Assembly (NCBI RefSeq): GCF_900103195.1
Contig: NZ_FMWU01000005.1
Span: 202,827 to 266,826, forward strand
Source of the DNA: Methylobacterium sp. UNC378MF
GTDB lineage: Bacteria > Pseudomonadota > Alphaproteobacteria > Rhizobiales > Beijerinckiaceae
Direction: 5' to 3'
DNA: 64,000 nt
In this document: positions 34,915 through 42,916 of the stretch, piece after piece
Layout of the letters: each line of letters opens with the position of its first letter
Position numbering within the stretch: position 1 is the first letter of the stretch
Made by a program: the position numbers and the translations under genes
Notes under the pieces: generated by a model
Told to the model about the DNA's origin: nothing
What the model saw: the letters and a program-made list of their open reading frames with translations, nothing else
Database searches by the model: none

Positions 34915-35150
34915 GGAGCGTCTCCGTCATCGGGGCCGGCCTGAAGGCTGATGGCGCGGACCGGGCAGGCCTGCAGGGCTCGCTCGATGGCGCCGCGCCG
35001 TTCGGCCGGCGGCGCGGGATCGTAGAACAGGATCTCGTGGCCGCGGATGGCGAAGGCGTCCGGCGCGGCGTAGCAACACTGGGCGTAGCCCTGGCAGCGG
35101 TTAAGATCCACGACGACCCGGAGCACCCCGGCGCCGGAAGCCGGCTTCAT
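34911..35150 (-). CDS. P450-partner ferredoxin, [3Fe-4S] type
   Basis: Small ferredoxin of 79 aa. The cluster motif RCQGYAQC, followed by ACP near the end (ALQACPVRAI), gives a Cys-x5-Cys...Cys-Pro pattern. One cysteine of the standard 4Fe-4S motif is replaced by Tyr, as in the 3Fe-4S ferredoxins that serve actinobacterial and alphaproteobacterial P450s. ATG 35150 overlaps the stop of the upstream glycosyltransferase gene (ATGA-type overlap), and its own end overlaps the reductase start by 4 nt. Function as electron carrier to the co-encoded P450 is a strong contextual inference. Confidence 0.9.
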   Translation of the reverse strand: MKPASGAGVLRVVVDLNRCQGYAQCCYAAPDAFAIRGHEILFYDPAPPAERRGAIERALQACPVRAISLQAGPDDGDAP

Positions 35151-36463
35151 GCCGACCTCGCCAGCGCGCGCGCGACGCCGGCCTCGGCATCGGATCGCGC
35201 GAGATCGTCCAGAGCCGTCAGGATGGAGGCCATGGCGTCGCGCGCCGCGAAGGCATCCCGCAATGCCCCGGCACGCGTCCGGAAGCCGGGCTCATCGAGC
35301 ACGCGCGCCACCGCGGTGCCGACGGCCTCCGGGCTCGGGGCGTTGGTCCCGAGGTTGATCCCGACACCGGACCAGCCGATGCGCGCGTTCACCTCCGCCT
35401 TGTCCTCGGTCAGCCCGGCCGAGACGATCGGAACACCGGCGGCGAGCGCCTGCGAGACGCTCCCGTAGCCGCCATTGGTCACGAGCACGCTTACGCGCGG
35501 CAGCAACTCCCGGAACGGCAGGAAGCACGACACGCGGGTATTGGCCGGAACCGGAACCGTCAGCGCATCCACCGGGCGCCCGCCGGTGGTGGCCAGAACC
35601 AGCAGATCGTCCCGGTCGGCCAGGGCGGTCAGAGTCGGCTCGACGAGCTCGCCGAAATCCGCGTTGGCCAGCGTCCCCTGGGTCACGAGCACGACGGGCC
35701 GGCCCGCCGCGTTCGCCCGCTCCAGATCGGGCCACCAGTCCGGCAGCGGCGCGGGTGGCGTCGGCGGCTGGAGAAGGCCGATGAAGCGCAGGCCCGGCGG
35801 CAGGGTGCCGTAATCGTACTCGAAGCCTGGCACGGTCGGCTGCAGGAACAGGTCCGGCAGGATCACGATGGAATGCGGGAGGGAGGCCGGCAGAGGCGGC
35901 CGGCCGAGTTCTGCGAGCTTCGCGTCCGTATAGGCCCGCACCGGATTGACGAAGGCCGCGTCCATGCCGGCCTTGAGGGCGGCATAGCGAACCAGATCCT
36001 CCCGGTCGCGGGCCGGAGGCAGGCCGAGGCCCACGGGCGCGTGGTCGGGACGGTCGAGGAACAGGAAGCTGACATTGACGGTCACGATGGGTGGCCGCGG
36101 CGCGGTGTCGAGGAGCAGCGGCAGAACCCCGAGGAACATGCTGCCGGCCAGGATCACGTCGGGCGCCTCGGCGGCGATCAGCGCCCGCAAGGTGGCGGCC
36201 TGGATCGCCATCGGATCCACGAACCGGCGCTCGAATTCGCGGCGGTAGCGCTCCGGCCCGGCCGGCAGCTCGGTCTCGCGGTACTCGGCCGAATGATTGT
36301 CTGCGTAGGGCGTGAAGCGCAGGCCCGCCGCCTCGACCTTCGACCGGAAGGCCGGGTCGGTGAGCACGAGGACGTCGTCCGCTCGGGCGGCCGCCGCCCG
36401 CCCGATGGCGAGGAGCGGGTTCACGTGGCCGGTGAGCGGCGTCGCGGCGATCAGGATCTTCAT
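35147..36463 (-). CDS. GT1-family (macrolide/UGT-like) glycosyltransferase
   Basis: GT-B glycosyltransferase of 438 aa, similar to the MGT/zeaxanthin-glucosyltransferase branch. The N-terminal domain starts MKILIAATPLTGHVNPLLAI with the catalytic-type His in the GHVNP motif. The donor-binding C-terminal domain has PFRELLPRVSVLVTNGGYGS and ALAAGVPIVSAGLTEDKAEV. The usual HGG motif is NGG here. It would transfer a sugar from a nucleotide donor to a small, probably lipophilic acceptor. ATG 36463 has AAGGAGG 5 nt upstream (a GTG at 36466 is less likely). It is the first gene of the P450 operon. Confidence 0.88.
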   Translation of the reverse strand: MKILIAATPLTGHVNPLLAIGRAAAARADDVLVLTDPAFRSKVEAAGLRFTPYADNHSAEYRETELPAGPERYRREFERRFVDPMAIQAATLRALIAAEAPDVILAGSMFLGVLPLLLDTAPRPPIVTVNVSFLFLDRPDHAPVGLGLPPARDREDLVRYAALKAGMDAAFVNPVRAYTDAKLAELGRPPLPASLPHSIVILPDLFLQPTVPGFEYDYGTLPPGLRFIGLLQPPTPPAPLPDWWPDLERANAAGRPVVLVTQGTLANADFGELVEPTLTALADRDDLLVLATTGGRPVDALTVPVPANTRVSCFLPFRELLPRVSVLVTNGGYGSVSQALAAGVPIVSAGLTEDKAEVNARIGWSGVGINLGTNAPSPEAVGTAVARVLDEPGFRTRAGALRDAFAARDAMASILTALDDLARSDAEAGVARALARSA

Positions 36464-36727
36464 CACGGCCTCCTTGCGCGCAGCCGGTCGCGCCGGCGGC
36501 GTCCCTGGTCAGCAACCCGGCGGCGTCATGCGCAGGTGCCCCGGGGCTCCGGCACGCCGGACTCAGAGGGAGAATCGCGGCCTGTCCGGCACAGTTACAC
36601 AACCGAAGGATGCTTCGTGCGGCACCGCACCATGGCATCCGGTTGCGGTACGGTGCAATATCGGAATGTCGTATGCTGCAGGTGTCGCGCGTCGGGTGCC
36701 GGTGGCCATCACGCGTTGCGACTGCTG

Positions 36728-37360
36728 TCAGTCGACCACGACAACCCGGTTCGGCAACTCGTCGGGGTCGCCCGGACCCGCGGGAAGATGCTCCGCCAGG
36801 CAGGCCCCGACACGCTCGACCGCCGCCGTCAGGCCGGCCTCGACGGCGCCGCGGCCGAGGGCCGGCACCAGCTCGGCGAGGATTCCGTCCCAGGCGGTCG
36901 GCGGGATCTCCCGCAGGACGCCGAGATCGGTGACGATCTCCGCGTGCCGTTCGGCGAGCGACAGGTAGAGCAGGACACCGGTGCGGTTGCGCGTCAGGCT
37001 CAGGCCCCGGGACCAGAAGGCTCGGCGGGCGGCCTCCCGGGCGCGAGCGCTGCGCAGGCTGCGCGGCACCAGGGCCATGCGCAGCCGCTCGTTCTGGCTC
37101 GCCACGAGGATCGCGGCCACCAGCCCCGCCTGGGCGAGCAGGATCGACGCGGCGCTCCAGGCGGTCAGGACGATCAGCGGCCAGGGCAGGATCAGCGCCG
37201 CCGCCAGGGTGGCGAGCAGGACCACCGAGCGATAGGCGCCGGCACGCCGGCTCACCATCACGACGATCTCGCCGGATGTTCCGGCTTCTGCCCGTGCCAC
37301 CGCGCGGGCGAGCCGGTCCCGCGCCTCCGGAGTCAGCACATCCGCACGTCTACCAGTCAC
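36728..37360 (-). CDS. TPM-domain protein (YgcG/DUF2937-like, second of pair)
   Basis: Protein of 210 aa starting at GTG 37360 with GGAGG nearby. The TPM (Psb32/MOLO-1) domain begins LTPEARDRLARAVARAEAGT and continues EIVVMVSRRAGAYRSV. Two central membrane segments follow (VVLLATLAAALILPWPLIVL and ILLAQAGLVAAILV), then a domain with NRTGVLLYLSLAERHAEIVT and the family's VTDLGVLREIPP. The start overlaps the upstream TPM gene by 11 bp, so the two are translationally coupled. TPM proteins are often paired with LemA, but their biochemical function is poorly known. Confidence 0.8.
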   Translation of the reverse strand: MTGRRADVLTPEARDRLARAVARAEAGTSGEIVVMVSRRAGAYRSVVLLATLAAALILPWPLIVLTAWSAASILLAQAGLVAAILVASQNERLRMALVPRSLRSARAREAARRAFWSRGLSLTRNRTGVLLYLSLAERHAEIVTDLGVLREIPPTAWDGILAELVPALGRGAVEAGLTAAVERVGACLAEHLPAGPGDPDELPNRVVVVD

Positions 37361-38168
37361 CGGAGGCTCCTCCGCCGCCCGACGAGCCGCCGCCGCCGGA
37401 AAACCCACCGTCGAAGCCGCCCGACGACCCGCCATCCGAGAAGCCGCCGCCCCATCCGCCCGAGCCGGGGCCCGGCAGGAGCACGATACCGCCGCCACGC
37501 CCGGCCCTTCCGCCCCGGCTCATGCGCCAGGCGACGAAGAGCACGATCACGAACAGTGCGATGAAGACCGCCACCTGGGCGGGATCGACCTCGTCGGTCC
37601 GCACCTGGGGCTTGCGCTGCCATTCCTCCGCGTCGCCGGCCAGGATCGACAGGATTCCGTCGATGCCGGCGTTGAGGCCGCCGAAATAGTCGCCGGTCTT
37701 GAAGCGCGGGGTGATGGCGCTGGCGATGATCACCTTGGACAGGGCGTCGGTGAGGGCGCCCTCGAGGCCGTAGCCGACCTCGATCCGGACCTTCCGCTCG
37801 CTCGGCGCCACCAGCAACAGGACGCCGTTGTTGGTCTTGGCCTGTCCCAGCTTCCAATCGCGGAACAGGCGGTTGGCATAGTCTTCGATGGTCGTGCCCT
37901 GCAGGTTCGGCACCGTGGCAACGACCACCTGATCCGAGGTCTTGTCCTCGTGCGCCTTCAGCTTGGCTTCGAGCGTGCCGCGCTGCTCCGGCGTGAGGAC
38001 GCCGGCAGCGTCGACCACGCGGTCGGTCAGCGCCGGGAAGGTCAGCTCGGCCGCCAGCGCCCCGAACGCGTAGACCGTCAGGCAGGTGACGAGGACGGCG
38101 AGCGACAGGGCAAGCCGCGCCCGGACGGGCATGGCCCGGCCCGTGGCCCGCCCCGAACTCAGCCCCAT
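37350..38168 (-). CDS. TPM-domain membrane protein with Gly-rich tail
   Basis: Membrane protein of 272 aa. A signal or anchor (LALSLAVLVTCLTVYAFGAL) is followed by the periplasmic TPM domain: TDRVVDAAGVLTPEQRGTLE, then DQVVVATVPNLQGTTIEDYA and NNGVLLLVAPSERKVRIEVG with the conserved EVGYGLEGALTDA. A C-terminal helix (AQVAVFIALFVIVLFVAWRM) precedes a ~50-residue Gly/Ser-rich tail ending GGGASGDW. ATG 38168 has AGGG 7-8 nt upstream; an in-frame GTG at 38177 is also possible. Part of the lemA-TPM-TPM unit. Confidence 0.88.
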   Translation of the reverse strand: MGLSSGRATGRAMPVRARLALSLAVLVTCLTVYAFGALAAELTFPALTDRVVDAAGVLTPEQRGTLEAKLKAHEDKTSDQVVVATVPNLQGTTIEDYANRLFRDWKLGQAKTNNGVLLLVAPSERKVRIEVGYGLEGALTDALSKVIIASAITPRFKTGDYFGGLNAGIDGILSILAGDAEEWQRKPQVRTDEVDPAQVAVFIALFVIVLFVAWRMSRGGRAGRGGGIVLLPGPGSGGWGGGFSDGGSSGGFDGGFSGGGGSSGGGGASGDW

Positions 38169-38178
38169 CGGTTGCACC

Positions 38179-38814
38179 CTAGAACTTCACGTTCGGCGGC
38201 CGGTCGGCATTCGGCGTCGCCGTGAAGGTCTCCATCGGCTTGGCGTCCGGATACAGGATCGCCGCGATCCACCGCCCTGGAATGGTGCGCACCTCGGTGT
38301 TGTAGGCCTGGACGGCCGTGATGTAGTCGCGCCGCGCCACCGCGATGCGGTTCTCGGTGCCCTCCAGCTGGGATTGCAGGGCGAGGAAGTTCTGGTTCGA
38401 CTTGAGGTCGGGGTACTTCTCCACCGTCACCAGCAGCCGACCGAGCGCCCCCGAGAGCTGGTTCTGGGCGTCCTGATATTCCTTGAACTTCTGCGGGTCG
38501 CTCACCGTCGAGGCATCGACCTTAACGCTCGACGCCTTGGCGCGCGCCTCGGTGACGCCGATCAGCACGTCCTTCTCCTGCTGGGCGTAGCCCTTCACGG
38601 TCTCGACGAGGTTGGGGATCAGGTCGGCCCGGCGCTGGTACTGGTTCTGCACCTCGCTCCATGAGGATTTGGCCTGCTCCTGCAGCGTCGGCACCCGGTT
38701 CACCGCCCCGCAGCCGGAGAGACCCGCGGCCACCAGGATCACCGAGAGCACGCCGAGGAGGCGCACCGCGGGCGATGTGCGGCGCACCGCGCCAGCCGTC
38801 AGCGTCGTTCCCAT
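38179..38814 (-). CDS. LemA family lipoprotein
   Basis: Protein of 211 aa with a lipobox (AAGLSGCG) after a hydrophobic stretch, so the cysteine is probably acylated. The LemA domain is clear: QNQYQRRADLIPNLVETVKG, then YQDAQNQLSGALGRLLVTVE, YPDLKSNQNFLALQSQLEGT and ENRIAVARRDYITAVQAYNT. The ATG at 38814 has GGGGGA 4 nt upstream and gives the lipoprotein signal directly. It is encoded just before the two TPM genes, the usual arrangement. The molecular role of LemA is not established. Confidence 0.92.
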   Translation of the reverse strand: MGTTLTAGAVRRTSPAVRLLGVLSVILVAAGLSGCGAVNRVPTLQEQAKSSWSEVQNQYQRRADLIPNLVETVKGYAQQEKDVLIGVTEARAKASSVKVDASTVSDPQKFKEYQDAQNQLSGALGRLLVTVEKYPDLKSNQNFLALQSQLEGTENRIAVARRDYITAVQAYNTEVRTIPGRWIAAILYPDAKPMETFTATPNADRPPNVKF

Positions 38815-39016
38815 ATCGTCCCCCATCTGCCGGCCGAGACTCGGCCGCTTGATCACGAACACGAGAGATAAGGGCCGGAACCGCCAAGGTAAGGCCCCGT
38901 GTCCGCGGCCTTGAAGGTTTGTGGCGCCGCCCGGTATGGGCGTCGGCAACGGACTGGGCCGGAGCACGTTCGGACCAACGAGCGGACCCATCGGCGCGGC
39001 GTCGCGGAGACCGGAA

Positions 39017-39391
39017 ATGGATGCAGCACTCGCCGATCACGTCCGGGCCGCCAGCGCCGCCGCACGCCGTCACGCCCTGGCGTACCGGGCGCCGTCCGGC
39101 AAGGACGCGCTGCCCTGGTCGATCATCGAGACGTTCGACGTCCGGGTCCGGGGCCACCTCGCCCGCGATCCGCGGATCGAGGATGAGCGCGACCGCGTCC
39201 TGATCGCCGCCGTGAAGCTCGCCGAGACGCCGGCCGAGGAGGGGGACGCGAGCATCGCCGAGGCGCGCGCCCATCTGGTCGACGCGATCGACTACCTGGA
39301 GCAGGCGGTGCTGCGCTTCGGCCTCGTCAACCGGGAGGGGGCCAAGGCCGGTCTCGGCACCTACGGCCAGCCGGTCGGATCCCGCGACTGA
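39017..39391 (+). CDS. Hypothetical protein (124 aa)
   Basis: Mostly alpha-helical, charged soluble protein. Conserved-looking stretches are LPWSIIETFDVRVRGHLARD and ARAHLVDAIDYLEQAVLRFG. GGAG lies 7 nt before ATG 39017, and the 25-bp gap to the following LysR gene suggests co-transcription. No family recognised. Confidence 0.6.
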   Translation: MDAALADHVRAASAAARRHALAYRAPSGKDALPWSIIETFDVRVRGHLARDPRIEDERDRVLIAAVKLAETPAEEGDASIAEARAHLVDAIDYLEQAVLRFGLVNREGAKAGLGTYGQPVGSRD

Positions 39392-39416
39392 CGGCGCACC
39401 CGAGCCGAGCCGCCGG

Positions 39417-40337
39417 ATGTCCGCCGACCTGCCCGCGGCCGCGACCCTGAGCCGCCTCGACCTGAAGACGCTCCGGCTATTCGCGGCCATCTGCGCGGAG
39501 GGGACCCTGAACGGCGCGGCGCGGCGGGCGGCGATCGCCCCGTCGGCTGTGAGCAAGCGGCTCGCCGAGCTGGAACACGCCCTCGGCTGCACCCTGCTCA
39601 CCCGCGAGCCCCGCGGCATGCGCCTCACGCCGGCGGGCGAGACCCTGTTGCACCACACCCGCCGCATGCTGGCGAGCGCCGAGCAGATCGCCCTGGAACT
39701 CGCCGAGCACGCCCGGGGCGTGCGCGGCTTCGTGCGGGTCCTCGCCAACCTCTCGGCCATCGTGGAGTTCCTGCCCGAGGACCTGCAGGCCTTCCTGGCG
39801 GCGCAGCATGGGATCCGGGTCGACCTCGAGGAGCGCCCGAGCGGCGGCGTCGTCGCCGGCGTCGAGGAGGGCTTCGCCGATCTCGGCCTCTGCGCGGGCA
39901 ACACCGACACCCGCAGCCTCACCGCCTTCCCGTACCGGAGCGACCGCCTCGTCCTGGTGATGCCGGCCGGCCATCCCCTGAGCGGCCGCGGCGCCGTCGC
40001 GCTGGCCGACACCCTCGACTACGACCATGTCGGGCTGCATGCGGAGAGTTCGATCTACGCCGCCCTGCGCGACGAGGCCCGTCGTCTCGGCCGGCCGCTG
40101 CGGCTGCGCATGCACGTGCCGAGCTTCGACGCGATCTGCCGCATGGCGCAGGTCGGGCTGGGCCTCGGGACCGTGCCGGAGCACGTCTACGCCCTGCTGG
40201 GCCCGCCGATGCAGCTTGCCGCGGTGCCGCTCACCGATCCCTGGGCCGTGCGCACGCTCCGCCTTGTCGTCCGCCCGGGCGCGCTGTCCCCGGCGGCGGC
40301 GCTCCTGCTGGAGCATCTCCGGGCCGCCGCGCGCTGA
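39417..40337 (+). CDS. LysR family transcriptional regulator
   Basis: DNA-binding regulator of 306 aa. The winged helix-turn-helix is at residues ~15-75 (LKTLRLFAAICAEGTLNGAA, then AVSKRLAELEHALGCTLLTR and GMRLTPAGETLL). The effector domain (periplasmic-binding-like, residues 100-300) contains GFVRVLANLSAIVEFLPEDL. It probably responds to a small organic acid. The CaiB-type CoA-transferase gene starts 99 bp downstream on the same strand, and the lyase and MFS transporter genes follow, so it is likely their regulator. Confidence 0.92.
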   Translation: MSADLPAAATLSRLDLKTLRLFAAICAEGTLNGAARRAAIAPSAVSKRLAELEHALGCTLLTREPRGMRLTPAGETLLHHTRRMLASAEQIALELAEHARGVRGFVRVLANLSAIVEFLPEDLQAFLAAQHGIRVDLEERPSGGVVAGVEEGFADLGLCAGNTDTRSLTAFPYRSDRLVLVMPAGHPLSGRGAVALADTLDYDHVGLHAESSIYAALRDEARRLGRPLRLRMHVPSFDAICRMAQVGLGLGTVPEHVYALLGPPMQLAAVPLTDPWAVRTLRLVVRPGALSPAAALLLEHLRAAAR

Positions 40338-40436
40338 GCGTGCGTTCTCAGGCGGCGAACGCACGCTGGTACATCGCGTTTGGACTTCGCGTCGGGAAGA
40401 GCCCTATCTCGGGGCAACAAACGATGGAGGAAAGCC

Positions 40437-41630
40437 GTGTCCGGTCCGCTCAGCGGTATCCGCGTTCTCGAGCTCGGTCAGCTGATCGCCGCGCCCTTCG
40501 CGACGCGGCTGATGGCCGAATTCGGCGCTGAGGTCATCAAGGTCGAGCCCCCGGGCGAGGGCGACCCGCTCCGGAAGTGGCGCAAGATGCACGAGGGCAC
40601 CTCGCTCTGGTGGTACCTGCAATCGCGCAACAAGAAGTCGATCGCCGTCAATCTGAAGTCGCCGGACGGCCTTGAGATCGTCAAGCAGCTCGCCCGGAGC
40701 GCAGACGTCGTGGTCGAGAACTTCCGTCCCGGCGGCCTGGAGAAGCTCGGCATCGGCTGGGACGTCCTCTCCGCGCTCAACCCGAACCTCGTGATGGTCC
40801 GGATCTCCGGCTACGGCCAGACCGGCCCCTACCGCGACCGGCCCGGCTTCGGCGCCATCGGCGAGTCGATGGGCGGCATCCGCTTCACCACCGGCAGCCC
40901 GGAGGCCCCGCCGGCCCGGGTCGGCGTCAGCATCGGCGACACCCTGGCCTCGCTCCACGGCGTGATCGGCGCACTGATGGCGCTGCTGCGGGTCAAGACC
41001 GGGCAGGGTGCCGGTCAGGTGATCGACGTCTCGCTCGTCGAGAGCGTGTTCAACGTCATGGAGAGCCTCGTCCCCGAATACGACCTGCTGGGCGAGGTCC
41101 GCACCCGCACCGGCGGCGCCCTGCCGGGCATCACGCCGTCGAACACCTATCCGACGCGCGACGGCGGCTACGTGGTCATCGCCGGCAACAGCGACCCGAT
41201 CTTCCGCCGCCTGATGACGGCGATCGGTCGTCCGGACCTCGCGGACGACCCGGCGCTGCGCACCAATGAGGGCCGCTCGAAGCAATCCGCCCTGCTGGAC
41301 GGGCTCATCGCCGGCTGGTCCAAGACCAAGAGTGTCGAGGAGGCGCTCGCCGTGCTCGACGCCGCCGACGTGCCCGCGGGCCGGATCTACTCGGTGGCCG
41401 ATATCGTGGCCGATCCGCACTATCAGGCGCGCGACATGATCCTGCAGGCGGAACTGCCCGGCGGGACCCCGGTGAAGATGCCCGGCATCGTGCCGAAGCT
41501 CTCCGAGACGCCCGGCGAAGTCCGCTGGCAGGGACCGGCGCTCGGCGCCCACACGGATTCCGTGCTCACCGAACTCGGTCTCGACGCGGCGCGCATCGCC
41601 GCCCTGCGCGAAAAGGGAGCCGTGGCATGA
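40437..41630 (+). CDS. Type III (CaiB/BaiF) CoA-transferase
   Basis: Family III CoA-transferase of 397 aa that moves CoA between carboxylic acids. The N-terminal GPLSGIRVLELGQLIAAPFA, DPLRKW, VVENFRPG and MVRISGYGQTGPYRDRPGFG blocks are diagnostic. The catalytic Asp is in VGVSIGDTLAS near residue 167. Start is GTG 40437 with GGAGGA 5 nt upstream. It is a short-chain dicarboxylate-type enzyme by pattern, but the acid is unknown. Its stop overlaps the next gene, which codes for an HMG-CoA-lyase-type enzyme, so the pair probably works on the same CoA ester. Confidence 0.92.
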   Translation: MSGPLSGIRVLELGQLIAAPFATRLMAEFGAEVIKVEPPGEGDPLRKWRKMHEGTSLWWYLQSRNKKSIAVNLKSPDGLEIVKQLARSADVVVENFRPGGLEKLGIGWDVLSALNPNLVMVRISGYGQTGPYRDRPGFGAIGESMGGIRFTTGSPEAPPARVGVSIGDTLASLHGVIGALMALLRVKTGQGAGQVIDVSLVESVFNVMESLVPEYDLLGEVRTRTGGALPGITPSNTYPTRDGGYVVIAGNSDPIFRRLMTAIGRPDLADDPALRTNEGRSKQSALLDGLIAGWSKTKSVEEALAVLDAADVPAGRIYSVADIVADPHYQARDMILQAELPGGTPVKMPGIVPKLSETPGEVRWQGPALGAHTDSVLTELGLDAARIAALREKGAVA

Positions 41631-42553
41631 GCGGCGACACGCTGATCGTCCAGGAGGTCGCGACCCGGGACGGCTTCCAGATCGAGCCGGTCTTCGTGCC
41701 GACGGCGGAGAAGATCCGCCTGATCGATGCCTTGTCGGAGACCGGGCTCAGCCGGATCGAGGTCTCGTCCTTCGTCTCGCCGAAGGCGGTGCCAGCGCTG
41801 GCCGACGCGGCCGAGGTCTTTGCCGGGATCCGGCGCCGGCCCGGGACCGTCTACGTCGCCCTGGTGCCGAACCCGAAGGGCGCCGAGCGGGCGCTCGCCG
41901 CGCGGGTCGACGAGATCAACCTCGTGGCCTCGGTGAGCGAGACCCACAACCGCGCCAATATGGGCATGAGCCCGGCCGACTCGATCGCCGGGTTCGCCCG
42001 GATCATGGATTCGGTGCGCGGCGCGCCGGTGAGCACCAACGCCACGGTGGCGACCGCCTTCGGCTGCCCGTTCGAGGGTGACCAGCTGCCCGATAAAGTC
42101 GTCGCGCAGGTGGAGCGCTACCTCTCGCTCGGCATCGACGGGGTGACGCTCGCCGACACGACCGGCATGGCCAATCCCCGGCAGGTGAGCCGCCTCGTCG
42201 CGCGGATCCTGCCGCTTGTCGGCCCCGGGCGCCTGACGCTCCACTTCCACAACACTCGCGGCCTCGGCCTCGCCAACGTGCTGGCCGCCTATGATGCCGG
42301 CGCCCGCCGCTTCGACGCGGCGCTCGGCGGCCTCGGCGGCTGCCCGTTCGCGCCCGGCGCCACGGGCAACATCTGCACCGAGGATCTCGTCAGTATGGCC
42401 CACGAGATGGGTGTGCCGACGGGGCTCGACCTTCCGGCACTGATCGGCCTGTCGCGGGACCTGCCGCGGCTCGTCGGCCACGACGTGCCCGGCCAAGTCG
42501 CCAAGGCCGGCCGGCCCTGTGACCTCCACCCGGCGCCCGCGAGAGCGGCCTGA
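41627..42553 (+). CDS. HMG-CoA lyase-family protein (HMGL-like)
   Basis: TIM-barrel aldolase/lyase of 308 aa. VATRDGFQIEPVFVPTAEKI starts the barrel with the RDG(F)Q metal/substrate site. The signature loop GGCPFAPGATGNICTEDLV includes the active-site cysteine. HFHNTRGLGLANVLAA carries the conserved His. The family cleaves 3-hydroxy-3-methyl-CoA esters to acetyl-CoA plus a keto acid (HMG-CoA, citramalyl-CoA and similar). It is translationally coupled to the CoA-transferase by an ATGA overlap. Which substrate is used cannot be decided here. Confidence 0.9.
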   Translation: MSGDTLIVQEVATRDGFQIEPVFVPTAEKIRLIDALSETGLSRIEVSSFVSPKAVPALADAAEVFAGIRRRPGTVYVALVPNPKGAERALAARVDEINLVASVSETHNRANMGMSPADSIAGFARIMDSVRGAPVSTNATVATAFGCPFEGDQLPDKVVAQVERYLSLGIDGVTLADTTGMANPRQVSRLVARILPLVGPGRLTLHFHNTRGLGLANVLAAYDAGARRFDAALGGLGGCPFAPGATGNICTEDLVSMAHEMGVPTGLDLPALIGLSRDLPRLVGHDVPGQVAKAGRPCDLHPAPARAA

Positions 42554-42916
42554 AGCGGAGACGGAATGGGGCAGGCTCACGGTGACCCGACCTGCGGGTA
42601 CACGACAGTGAGGCGCCGTCGTCTCGAACAGATGCACCGTCCTCCCTCTCCCGTACGGGAGAGGGTTGGGGTGAGGGATCAGCCGCTTCGGGATCGCGCG
42701 CGCCATCGCGGCGCAAGGCGAGCCTGATCCGGACAACGCTCACCCCGCACCCTGTCCCTCTCCCGCACGGGAGAGGGGACCCGCGCTTGGTCCGGCGATG
42801 CCGGCATCGCCGTCCAGCGTCGCGGATCCGCCGATGCGAGATTGCCGAGCGCTTCAAGCCGCCCGTCCGAAGGCGGCGCCGCTCATCCGAGTCCCTAACA
42901 CCAAACGGAGGAAACC
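42554..42916. other. 363-bp gap holding a palindromic repeat pair
   Basis: No gene. It holds two copies of a CTCTCCCG/CGGGAGAG palindrome (listed separately) that face each other, and then the MFS gene's good Shine-Dalgarno (GGAGGA). Whether the operon's transcription crosses it is unclear. Confidence 0.5.
42644..42777. repeat. Inverted pair of CCCTCTCCCG palindromic repeats
   Basis: Copy 1 at 42644-42665 is a perfect 22-bp palindrome with a GTTGGGGTGAGGG tail after it. Copy 2 at 42756-42777 has one mismatch at the centre, and its CTCACCCC tail lies before it. The copies are thus in opposite orientation. This sequence type is common in proteobacterial intergenic regions. Confidence 0.75.

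Noticed and set aside
36590..36660. Inverted GCACCG/CGGTGC segments before the P450 operon
   Set aside because: Partial symmetry only, with several mismatches; too weak to call an operator.
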